Shown here one piece after another: positions 52,042 through 59,175 of a stretch of DNA of 59,175 nt. How positions within the stretch are numbered: position 1 is the stretch's first letter; every line of letters starts with the position of its first letter. The position numbers and the translations under genes were made by a program. The DNA is from Oscillospiraceae bacterium. Lineage in GTDB: Bacteria; Bacillota; Clostridia; Oscillospirales; Acutalibacteraceae. Under the pieces are notes generated by a model, which made no database searches, was not told the origin of the DNA, and worked only from the letters and a program-made list of their open reading frames with translations. The stretch covers positions 1 to 59,175 of the forward strand of contig JAQVFM010000004.1 in assembly GCA_028697255.1 (NCBI GenBank), read 5' to 3'.

Positions 52042-52413
52042 ATGACTATAACACAGGCGATAAGCCGCTGTGATGCGGCAAAGCCAAACCAATATATACA
52101 TAGCGAAAAGATACGGTGGCTGAGTTCTCTTGACGGCATGATTTTTAATGAAATAATAAAAGCCCATGAGGGCGCAGATGCAGTTGAATTTGACGGATAC
52201 ACCGAAGAAACCGATAGCAGTACAGTACTGCTTGTACCGGAGCCCTACAGCGATTTATATCTATATTATATGTTTTCTATGATTGATTTTCACAATGCTG
52301 AATACGCACGGTATAACAACAGCATTTCAATGTTTAACAATGCGTTTGAGAATTTTGCGGCGCATTATAACCGCCGGCACCCGCCGTTGCAAAATAACAG
52401 TATTAGGTTGTAA
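52042..52413 (+). CDS. Phage head-tail connector-like protein
   Basis: 123 residues, mostly helical with YSDLYLYYMFSMIDFHNAEYARYNNSISMFNNAFENFAAHYNRRH, the kind of helical bundle seen in head-completion adaptors. Position between capsid and tail-hub genes supports this. The start is ATG 52042 with AAAGGG upstream (GTG 52033 also in frame). Confidence 0.6.
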   Translation: MTITQAISRCDAAKPNQYIHSEKIRWLSSLDGMIFNEIIKAHEGADAVEFDGYTEETDSSTVLLVPEPYSDLYLYYMFSMIDFHNAEYARYNNSISMFNNAFENFAAHYNRRHPPLQNNSIRL

Positions 52414-52452
52414 TGAATTTTTAAACAGGCATAACGGAAACGAGGGAATATT

Positions 52453-54180
52453 ATGCGCTTGCCGTTTTTGCAAGAAATTCAAACATCACGGGATATGATA
52501 CAAGAATTTCGCGGATATAACCATAACGAGGTTATAAAAGAAAATGAGTTTTATTACATGCATAATATGTCATCCTCACGATATCCTGTGTTGTCGCCGC
52601 GTTGCAAGCGGGGTATCGGCGACGCTATTACAAAGCCAAACGGTATATTTTATAAAGAGTGCCTATATTGGGTGGACGGCGTTAGCTTTTATGGCAATGA
52701 CGGCGTGAATGGTGAAACGATGCTGCGCGGCACGGTGCAAGACTCGCCAAAAACGTTTGTATCAATGGGGGCGCTTGTGCTAATTTGGCCGGACAAAAAA
52801 TTTTACAACACCGTAACGCACTTGTTCGGCGATTTAGAAAAGACTTGGCAAGCAGAACAAGCGAACATCTCTTATACATTGGTAAATTGGGATCCCGAAA
52901 CAAAAACCGTAACCGAATTTGCAGACGAATATATTGTTTCTGATACCGCACCCGCCGAGCCGGAGGACAGCGACATATGGTTAGATTTATCGACAGTGCC
53001 AAACACGTTTAAAAAATGGTCGGCATCCTCTAAGATGTGGATCCCGATTGCATCCTCTTATGTCAAGATTGAGGCAAACGGCATTGGGGTGGGTTTTAGT
53101 CGGGGAGACAGCGTTGATATTTCGGGCAGCACGAACGAATATTTTAACAATACTTTTGTATTAGTCGATGTGGCAGAAAATTATATTGTCGTTGTCGGTC
53201 TTATTGAAAAAGCTTCTTCACAAAATGGCGGCTTGATTGTTAGGCGCTCTGTGCCGGACATGGATTTTATCACGGAATGTGACAACAGGCTTTGGGGTTG
53301 TTCGTCCGCCAATCACGAAATATATGCCTGTAAATTGGGGGATCCGTTTAACTGGAATTGCTTTGAGGGCATTTCAACCGATAGTTATTCTGCAACAATT
53401 GGTAGTGACGGTGATTTTACAGGCGCTGCCACTTATATGGGATATGTATTTTTCTTTAAAGAGCATTGTGTTCATAAAATATTCGGTAACAAACCGTCAA
53501 ATTTTCAGATAACAAGCAGCGCCTTGCGCGGTGTGCAAAAGGGCAGCGAAAAATCACTGGCAATAGTTAACGAAACACTGTATTACAAAAGTCAAAACGG
53601 TATTGTCGCGTTTGATGGCAGTATGCCCGCAAATGTGTCCGATGCGTTGGGATATGAAAAATACTGTGATGCTGTGGCAGCAGCTTTTGGCGATAAATAT
53701 TATGTCTCGATGAAAGATGAGCTTGGTAACTGGCACATGTTTGTGTATGACGAGATGCGGAGAATGTGGCACAGAGAGGATAATACCCATGCGATGGATT
53801 TTGCAAATACCGGCGATAACTTGTATTTTGTAAATGCTGCCGATAACAAGCTGTATACGGTTAAAGGCAACAATGAAACTGTTTTTGAATGGTTTGCCGA
53901 AACGGGAGATTTGGCGCAAAGCATGCCCGACAACAAATATGTGTCAAAAATCATACTGCGAATGGAGCTGAGCAGCAATTCACAAGTATCTATTGCTTTG
54001 CGATATGATTCGGACTGTGAATGGCAGCAGGTTTTTATGACATGCACGCCAAAAAAGCAATCGTTTACACTGCCAATAATTCCGCACAGATGTGACCGTT
54101 TTAATATTAGGTTTGCAGGCAAGGGAGACTCTAAAATATTTTCCATCTCAAAAGTGATTGAGCAGGGAAGTGAACTGTAA
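52453..54180 (+). CDS. Short-tail hub / DNA-stabilisation-like protein
   Basis: 575 residues, mostly beta. Repeated short strands of the type YYKSQNGIVAFDGSMP, NLYFVNAADNKLYTVKG and GYVFFFKEHCVHKIFG suggest a beta-propeller like P22 gp10 (packaged-DNA stabilisation) or equivalent tail plug. No tube or tape-measure protein is present, which favours a short tail assembled from this protein. Stop and next start share bases (TAATG). Confidence 0.6.
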   Translation: MRLPFLQEIQTSRDMIQEFRGYNHNEVIKENEFYYMHNMSSSRYPVLSPRCKRGIGDAITKPNGIFYKECLYWVDGVSFYGNDGVNGETMLRGTVQDSPKTFVSMGALVLIWPDKKFYNTVTHLFGDLEKTWQAEQANISYTLVNWDPETKTVTEFADEYIVSDTAPAEPEDSDIWLDLSTVPNTFKKWSASSKMWIPIASSYVKIEANGIGVGFSRGDSVDISGSTNEYFNNTFVLVDVAENYIVVVGLIEKASSQNGGLIVRRSVPDMDFITECDNRLWGCSSANHEIYACKLGDPFNWNCFEGISTDSYSATIGSDGDFTGAATYMGYVFFFKEHCVHKIFGNKPSNFQITSSALRGVQKGSEKSLAIVNETLYYKSQNGIVAFDGSMPANVSDALGYEKYCDAVAAAFGDKYYVSMKDELGNWHMFVYDEMRRMWHREDNTHAMDFANTGDNLYFVNAADNKLYTVKGNNETVFEWFAETGDLAQSMPDNKYVSKIILRMELSSNSQVSIALRYDSDCEWQQVFMTCTPKKQSFTLPIIPHRCDRFNIRFAGKGDSKIFSISKVIEQGSEL

Positions 54181-57100
54181 TGGCAAGCCTTAATATCACA
54201 CCTTTAAATTTTAGCGATATAGATTTTACAAACAAGCAGCAAGTGAAAAAGCTGCAAAACTACCTGTTTTTGCTTACCGAGCAGCTACAATTTACTCTGA
54301 ACAATCTCACGCTTGATGATTTGAATAATCTTACTAATTCGATAGACAACAAAATGATAAAGCCGGGCTCAATAAGTGACGACAAGCTATATTCGCGTTA
54401 CATGCTGGCTGACACAGCTCATTTCACGTTTGCTACAATAGAACAATTGACGGCTGATTATATCAATGCAAACCAGATTGCGGCGAAATATGCGACGATA
54501 GAGCAGTTGCAGGCTGAGGACGGATATATTGCAAGCCTGCGTGCCGATGTTGCAAATATTGGTAATATTATGGCCGGCAATATCGGCAGTGGTTCACTTC
54601 AATCGCTGGTAATTAATTCTGTAAATACATCGATTGCAAACGCGACAATAAAAAGCGCAATGATTGAATCAATCAACACAGGCGAGGTTGAGATTGCTTC
54701 CTCTGACGGAAGGCTGCAGATTGCCGACAATACCATACAGATAAAGGATTCAAGCCGTGTGCGGGTACAGCTTGGCAAGGATGAGCTTGGAGATTACAAC
54801 CTGTATGTATGGGACGCTGACGGCAATCTAATGTTTGACGCGGCCGGACTGCATGAGGATGGTATCAAGGGTGCTATTATTCGTGACTCGATGGTTGCCT
54901 CGGATGCAAATATCAGCGCGGCAAAGATATTTGTCGAAAATGGTGAGGGCGGCGAAAAGCTGAGTATTCTTTTTAATGAAATGGATTCGGATATTGCAAG
55001 CCTGCAAACCTCTGTTGAGCTTGCAAACGGAAAACTCGGCGTTTTGATGTCTGACACGGAATATGAACAAAACCAAGGCGGTGCAACGCTTTATACAAAA
55101 TACAGCGTCTTAGCACAGGATGTTGATTCTTTTAAAATTCAGATAACTGAGCATATCAATAATGTTCCGATTTATACATGGATTAAATATTCCGACGACC
55201 CTGCCGGAGCAAATATGGACGACAACCCGACCGACAAGCTTTATATCGGAATTGCATACGGAAATTCTAATCAAACACCGTCCGACAATCCGGCAGATTA
55301 TAAGTGGACAAAAATCAAGGGCGATCAGGGCATAAAGGGCGAGCAAGGACCGGATGGTAGAACAAGCTATTTGCATATCAAATATTCCAATGATGGCGGG
55401 AGTACCTTTACCGCTAATAACGGTGAAGCGGTAGGTGAGTGGATAGGTACTTATGTCGATTTTAATTCGGAAGATTCAAATAATGTTTTGGACTATACGT
55501 GGAACAAAGTAAAGGGTGAGAAGGGAGACAAGGGCGAGAAGGGAGAGCAAGGACCGCAGGGAATAGAGGGACCGAAAGGTGCAGATGGCCAAAGTCTTTA
55601 TACATGGGTCAAATATGCCGATAGTCCGACCAGTGGAATGAGTGACAGCCCGACAGGAAAAGAGTATATCGGCTTAGCTTATAACAAAACTACACCGACC
55701 GAAAGTACGAATTATGGCGATTATACTTGGAGTAAGATAAAAGGCGAGCAAGGTGTTGAAGGGCCAAAGGGAGCGGATGGCAACCCGAATTACACCTGGA
55801 TAAAATATGCCGACGATGCACAAGGAAATGGTATCAGTGACGATCCCGCCGGCAAGCGATTTTTGGGACTTGCATATAACAAAACAACCGCAACCGAAAG
55901 CAATAATGCCGCCGATTATTGTTGGTCGCCGTTATATGACAATGTAAAAGTCGGCGGGAAAAACCTGCTAAAGCTTTCGGGGGTGCCGGTTGAAAACAGC
56001 CATTACCCTATAAAAACATATGAATTGACGGAAAATATACCGCAAGGCACGCAGGTTACAGTATCAATAAAAGGTATGCTGGGGAGCGGAAAAACACATT
56101 TCGGACTTTATAATTCAGGCGGTTCGGTCAATATTATCAGCCTTAATTCTTCGGATCTGAACTCAAACGGCGTGTTTGTAAAAACCTTTGATTGGGTTGT
56201 CGGTTCTTCTAATAACACACACTTATATGTATATCCAATGCCGAGCTCGGTGAGCGAAGAAAGCAGTATAGAGTGGATTAAGCTTGAGAAAGGCAATGTC
56301 TCGAGTGATTGGTCGCCCGCGCCCGAGGATATTGAACAGCATTTTGAAATAGTGGAAAGCAGTATTTTGCAAAACGCTAATGACATCACGCTAAAGGTTA
56401 GCAAAAACGACTTGATTAATCAAATTAACTTATCGACTGAGGGAATTAAAATTCAAGGCAACAGGGTTGACATTTTAGGCAATACGGTATTTAGCAGCCT
56501 GATAGATACCGAGGGTGGACAGACGGTTATTGACGGTGCAAAAATTAAGACGGGGTCGATTGCAGCGGACGATATTACAACAGGGTTGTTGAAATCGAGA
56601 AATAACTTTACATGGATAGATATGCAAAGCGGAGATTTTTGTCTGGGATTTTATAAGCTGTATTCAAACGAGGACGGCACCTTGACCGGAATGGGAAATT
56701 TAAATTCGCAGGGCTTTTTATACGAGGATTTTTATATATCTGGGCGTGCCGGTGTTCTGGCGGCGGGCTTGAATACTCGTTATACCGATGACGGAATGTA
56801 TATTCCGACATATACAGTGGTTAACGAGCTTAGATTTATGGATTATGAAAGCAAAAACGGCGGCGGCATGGGGCAGGATTTGGATTATGCGTCAATTTAT
56901 CAAACAGTAAAAGTAAGAGACGGATATCAGCCACATGATATCGGTCCCATAACTATCGAATCGGATTATGGCGTTGAATTAAAAGGCGGGTTGAGGGGGG
57001 TTACGATTGACGGGTGGGAGTTAATGACAGCACGGGAAATTTATCCGTGGAATGAAACAGGCGTTACGTCAGGCATAATTCCTTCATCACATCTGACCGA

Positions 57101-57398
57101 TAATTTTTCGCATTTTCTCGTCACATATTCGATAGGTGGTGCGGCGTTGGAGACGCAAATTGTCGAAAATTATAGCGACCACAGATATTTTTATCTTAAA
57201 ACCATTAACCTTGCTAATGGACCGTCCACAAGTACGTCACATGCAATCTACGAAGCACGGATACGCATTTATTCGACTTATTTTGAGTTTGATTATAACA
57301 GAGGGGTGCAGGTTGCTAATGGGGCTTATTCGGCATCTCCATTGGAGGACCAATTTATCATAAAAAGGATTGTCGGATTGAAATTAAAATTGGGTTAA
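54180..57398 (+). CDS. Large tail fibre / receptor-binding protein with collagen-like segments
   Basis: 1072 residues. N-terminal helical part with repeated TIEQL-type units (90-130); a central region (about 322-600) with four imperfect repeats of about 60-70 residues, each with YTWIKYADDP-like start and DYTWSKIKG-like end, three joined by collagen-like Gly-x-y runs (about 379-393, 444-474, 520-535); a carbohydrate-binding-like beta domain (600-720, ending IEWIKLEKGNVSSDWSPAPEDI); then IKIQGNRVDI and GAKIKTGSIAADDI repeats and a distinct C-terminal domain. Trimeric fibre binding the host surface is inferred. Overlaps the preceding stop by one base. Confidence 0.87.
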   Translation: MASLNITPLNFSDIDFTNKQQVKKLQNYLFLLTEQLQFTLNNLTLDDLNNLTNSIDNKMIKPGSISDDKLYSRYMLADTAHFTFATIEQLTADYINANQIAAKYATIEQLQAEDGYIASLRADVANIGNIMAGNIGSGSLQSLVINSVNTSIANATIKSAMIESINTGEVEIASSDGRLQIADNTIQIKDSSRVRVQLGKDELGDYNLYVWDADGNLMFDAAGLHEDGIKGAIIRDSMVASDANISAAKIFVENGEGGEKLSILFNEMDSDIASLQTSVELANGKLGVLMSDTEYEQNQGGATLYTKYSVLAQDVDSFKIQITEHINNVPIYTWIKYSDDPAGANMDDNPTDKLYIGIAYGNSNQTPSDNPADYKWTKIKGDQGIKGEQGPDGRTSYLHIKYSNDGGSTFTANNGEAVGEWIGTYVDFNSEDSNNVLDYTWNKVKGEKGDKGEKGEQGPQGIEGPKGADGQSLYTWVKYADSPTSGMSDSPTGKEYIGLAYNKTTPTESTNYGDYTWSKIKGEQGVEGPKGADGNPNYTWIKYADDAQGNGISDDPAGKRFLGLAYNKTTATESNNAADYCWSPLYDNVKVGGKNLLKLSGVPVENSHYPIKTYELTENIPQGTQVTVSIKGMLGSGKTHFGLYNSGGSVNIISLNSSDLNSNGVFVKTFDWVVGSSNNTHLYVYPMPSSVSEESSIEWIKLEKGNVSSDWSPAPEDIEQHFEIVESSILQNANDITLKVSKNDLINQINLSTEGIKIQGNRVDILGNTVFSSLIDTEGGQTVIDGAKIKTGSIAADDITTGLLKSRNNFTWIDMQSGDFCLGFYKLYSNEDGTLTGMGNLNSQGFLYEDFYISGRAGVLAAGLNTRYTDDGMYIPTYTVVNELRFMDYESKNGGGMGQDLDYASIYQTVKVRDGYQPHDIGPITIESDYGVELKGGLRGVTIDGWELMTAREIYPWNETGVTSGIIPSSHLTDNFSHFLVTYSIGGAALETQIVENYSDHRYFYLKTINLANGPSTSTSHAIYEARIRIYSTYFEFDYNRGVQVANGAYSASPLEDQFIIKRIVGLKLKLG

Positions 57399-57413
57399 AG
57401 CGGGGGGAAGATT

Positions 57414-57635
57414 ATGAAAAAATCTGTAAACTTAATTATGGACGAGGAAATAAAAAGGCTGAAACACGGCATTATTAACGCAGTTAATGATGCAAAGTTG
57501 CCGGTATCTGTCACATGCTTGGTAATAGAGCTAACAGCGCATAGCTTAATTGCTGCACTGCAAAAAATAGCCGATAACGAAAGAAATACATATAACCGCT
57601 CGATCAAGGAGGATGACGACAATGGCAACATATAA
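57414..57635 (+). CDS. Small phage protein of unknown function
   Basis: 73 residues, one helical domain ([46 protein letters not shown]). GGGGGAAGAT-type ribosome site before ATG. Its last 14 bases overlap the next gene, whose ribosome site lies inside it. Such small proteins beside fibre genes are common in Bacillota phages; function not known. Confidence 0.6.
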   Translation: MKKSVNLIMDEEIKRLKHGIINAVNDAKLPVSVTCLVIELTAHSLIAALQKIADNERNTYNRSIKEDDDNGNI

Positions 57636-58398
57636 GGTCAAAAAGGGCGACACGTTATGGGATTTGTCCCGCAAATACGGCACCACGGTTGACGAGCTTG
57701 CAAGGCTGAACAATATTAAAAACCCCAATCTTATCATCACAGGGCAAACACTGAAAATTCCCGGCTATGGTACAAATGCGCCACAGCCAAAGACGCCCGC
57801 ACCAGCGAAAAAAGCAAAACATGAACCTGAATATACGCAATCGGACACGGTTAAAAAAGTGGCTCGCCAGCTTGCAGATTGGGAGGCAAGTGCACCTTAT
57901 GATTATCAAAGTGACTATTCGGCGCAGATTGACGAGCTTTATAACAGATATGTCAACCGTCCGAAATTCAGCTTTGATTTTAACGCCGATCCGCTGTATC
58001 AGCAGTATAAAGACCAATACATTAAGTCCGGCAATCTCGCTATGCGCGACACGCAAGGGCAAGCCGCTGCCCTTACCGGCGGATATGGCAGCTCGTACGC
58101 AACCACGGCTGCACAGCAGGCATATCAGGCGCATTTGTCGCAGCTTAACAATGTTATTCCGAAATTGTATGACGCAGCATACGGACGATACAAGGATGAG
58201 GGCGCCGACATGCAAGATCAGTTAGGCTTGCTCATGGATCAGGACAAGATTGCATATGGGCGACACAGGGACGGTATGAATGATTATTTTGATTTCCTTG
58301 ACTACTACAGCCGTAAATATGATAGCGAACGCCGATTTGATTATGATAAATTTATCGACGAGTGGAATAGATGGAACACAAATCGCAAATTTGAATAA
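57622..58398 (+). CDS. LysM-containing virion protein (candidate ejection protein)
   Basis: 258 residues. LysM peptidoglycan-binding domain at 3-47 ([29 protein letters not shown]), Pro/Ala/Lys linker, then an Ala/Gln/Tyr-rich region with [20 protein letters not shown] and [21 protein letters not shown], ending in a charged Tyr/Arg/Asp helix. It lacks a catalytic motif. A structural protein that binds the cell wall during DNA entry is a reasonable guess. ATG 57622 is set by AAGGAGG 8 bases upstream. Confidence 0.7.
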   Translation: MATYKVKKGDTLWDLSRKYGTTVDELARLNNIKNPNLIITGQTLKIPGYGTNAPQPKTPAPAKKAKHEPEYTQSDTVKKVARQLADWEASAPYDYQSDYSAQIDELYNRYVNRPKFSFDFNADPLYQQYKDQYIKSGNLAMRDTQGQAAALTGGYGSSYATTAAQQAYQAHLSQLNNVIPKLYDAAYGRYKDEGADMQDQLGLLMDQDKIAYGRHRDGMNDYFDFLDYYSRKYDSERRFDYDKFIDEWNRWNTNRKFE

Positions 58399-58445
58399 CA
58401 GCGTAAAGGAAAATGGGATTGCATTAAAAGAATGGGGGAGACAAC

Positions 58446-58904
58446 ATGAAAGAAATGTACTTTAAAGGTGCGTTAACTGCCCTGGCAGCCGGGCTTTTTG
58501 CTTATTTAGAAGTGATGCTTATCCCGCTTGCGGTGCTTATATCCGTTATGATTTTGGATTATTGCACCGGCATGGTTAAGGCGTGGGTTACAAAGTCACT
58601 TGATTCAAGCATTGGCCTTATCGGTATTGTCAAAAAGCTGTGCTATCTGCTTGTTGTTTGCGTCGGAGGCATTGTCGATTGGTTGCTTTACGAGGCATTA
58701 GCAAAATCGGGAATTAAGTATAGTGCGGTGTTTTTCGTTGGTCTGCTAATAGTTATATGGCTGATAATTAACGAGCTTATAAGCATACTTGAAAATCTTG
58801 CGATAATCGGAGTTCCGTTTCCGTCATTTTTAACTAAGATTGTTAGTAAACTAAAAGTAGCGGTCGAAAAAAAGGCCGACATGGAAAATACTATATCTAA
58901 ATAG
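58446..58904 (+). CDS. Phage holin (toxin-secretion/holin 4 family)
   Basis: 152 residues with about four membrane segments; family pattern LIPLAVLISVMILDYCTGMVKAWVTKSLDSSIGLIGIVKKLCYLLVVCVG. Forms lesions for the endolysin. Charged C-terminal tail (VSKLKVAVEKKADMEN). 48 bases after the LysM gene, with GGGGGAGA-type ribosome site. Confidence 0.92.
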   Translation: MKEMYFKGALTALAAGLFAYLEVMLIPLAVLISVMILDYCTGMVKAWVTKSLDSSIGLIGIVKKLCYLLVVCVGGIVDWLLYEALAKSGIKYSAVFFVGLLIVIWLIINELISILENLAIIGVPFPSFLTKIVSKLKVAVEKKADMENTISK

Positions 58905-58915
58905 GGGGAATAGCT

Positions 58916-59175
58916 ATGGCATTTAAAGTTGCTATCAACGCAGGGCATTACATAAACACACCCGGCAGACGGTGCGATAAGCGTTATGATAAAAACGAGA
59001 CGCGCGAATGGTGGCTTAATGACCGGGTGGTTGACCGTGTAATAGAGGGACTAAAAGAATATGAGGGATATGAAATTATCCGTTGTGATGATCCCACAGG
59101 TCAAACGGATTATACGCTGAAAAAACGAACGGATACGGCCAACAATTTCGGCGCAGATATTTATATCTCGGTACA
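58916..59175 (+). CDS. N-acetylmuramoyl-L-alanine amidase endolysin (5' part only)
   Basis: 86 full codons, cut by the window end. Begins MAFKVAINAGHYINTPGRR, an Amidase_3 start with the first zinc ligand His11, and reaches KKRTDTANNFGADIYISV before the second metal region. Placed 12 bases after the holin gene, with GGGGGAA upstream. Likely the phage endolysin. Confidence 0.88.
   Translation, partial: MAFKVAINAGHYINTPGRRCDKRYDKNETREWWLNDRVVDRVIEGLKEYEGYEIIRCDDPTGQTDYTLKKRTDTANNFGADIYISV

Larger units (their letters stand above)
45430..59175 (+). mobile_element. Prophage late-gene region (incomplete in window)
   Basis: Fourteen consecutive plus-strand genes for packaging, capsid, short tail and lysis. 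No small terminase, integrase or repressor lies in the visible part, and no att site was identified; the left border must fall between 45172 and 45505. The absence of tail-tube, tape-measure and tail-assembly genes indicates a podovirus-like particle. The element extends past the window end. Confidence 0.9.

Noticed and set aside
55140..55960. CRISPR-like or tandem repeat array
   Set aside because: The repetition is in frame and codes for fibre repeats and Gly-x-y linkers; unit length is irregular and there are no spacers.
58280..58465. 61-codon frame bridging the LysM and holin genes
   Set aside because: Overlaps both real genes in another frame without a ribosome site.

Overview
The window looks like chromosome from an anaerobic, spore-forming member of the Bacillota (Clostridia, probably close to the Ruminococcaceae/Oscillospirales). 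Evidence: the S10-spc-alpha ribosomal block is in Firmicutes order, with adk, map and infA inside it and zinc-type S14; spoVAC, spoVAD and CotF-type coat genes are present; there is a sensory-type [FeFe]-hydrogenase; AGGAGG ribosome sites are strong and TTG/GTG starts are frequent. No tRNA, rRNA or CRISPR array was seen.

Layout. 1-7.8 kb: a truncated cysteine desulfurase (-), a tiny anchored peptide and a LamG surface protein, hisF, pyrG, a folP-folB-folK folate block and a DUF1015 gene. 7.9-23.8 kb: 31 genes on the minus strand running rpsJ to rplQ, driven by one clear promoter and a leader of about 310 nt that carries an intrinsic terminator (likely attenuation). 23.9-25.5 kb: TPP riboswitch plus an enlarged ThiT thiamin transporter, then a TM2 protein. 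25.6-28.7 kb: cupin, a 34-residue Cys-rich membrane peptide, spoVAC-spoVAD and a two-gene CotF-like coat pair. 28.7-39.3 kb: DUF255 thioredoxin-fold protein, S1-domain protein, YabE-like G5/3D cell-wall protein, an orphan peptide-binding lipoprotein, a polar amino-acid ABC operon and a DMT exporter. 39.5-42.7 kb: a five-gene minus-strand signalling operon (DRTGG, HATPase, HydS-like [FeFe]-hydrogenase, DRTGG, PHP). 42.8-45.2 kb: a CadC-like regulator with operator and a Zn/Cd P-type ATPase.

45.4-59.2 kb (cut by the window end): late genes of a prophage, all on the plus strand: large terminase, portal, a phage-encoded Prp-type cysteine protease, scaffold, N4-gp56-type major capsid protein, connectors, tail hub, a large collagen-containing fibre, a LysM virion protein, holin and an amidase endolysin. 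There is no tape-measure or tail-tube gene, which fits a short-tailed (podovirus-like) particle. Scaffold and capsid protein both start with an LxLxLF motif resembling the Prp cleavage site of ribosomal protein L27, suggesting a self-contained Prp-driven capsid maturation system.

Small palindromic repeats are scattered between genes (6.4, 10.9, 32.0-32.1, 37.1-37.35, 39.3, 45.2 and 51.5 kb), including one copy inside the prophage capsid operon. The most interesting points are the Prp/capsid module, the sensory hydrogenase operon with its proton-relay cysteine replaced by alanine, the attenuator-like S10 leader, the Cys-rich micro-protein beside spoVA, and the repeat family.
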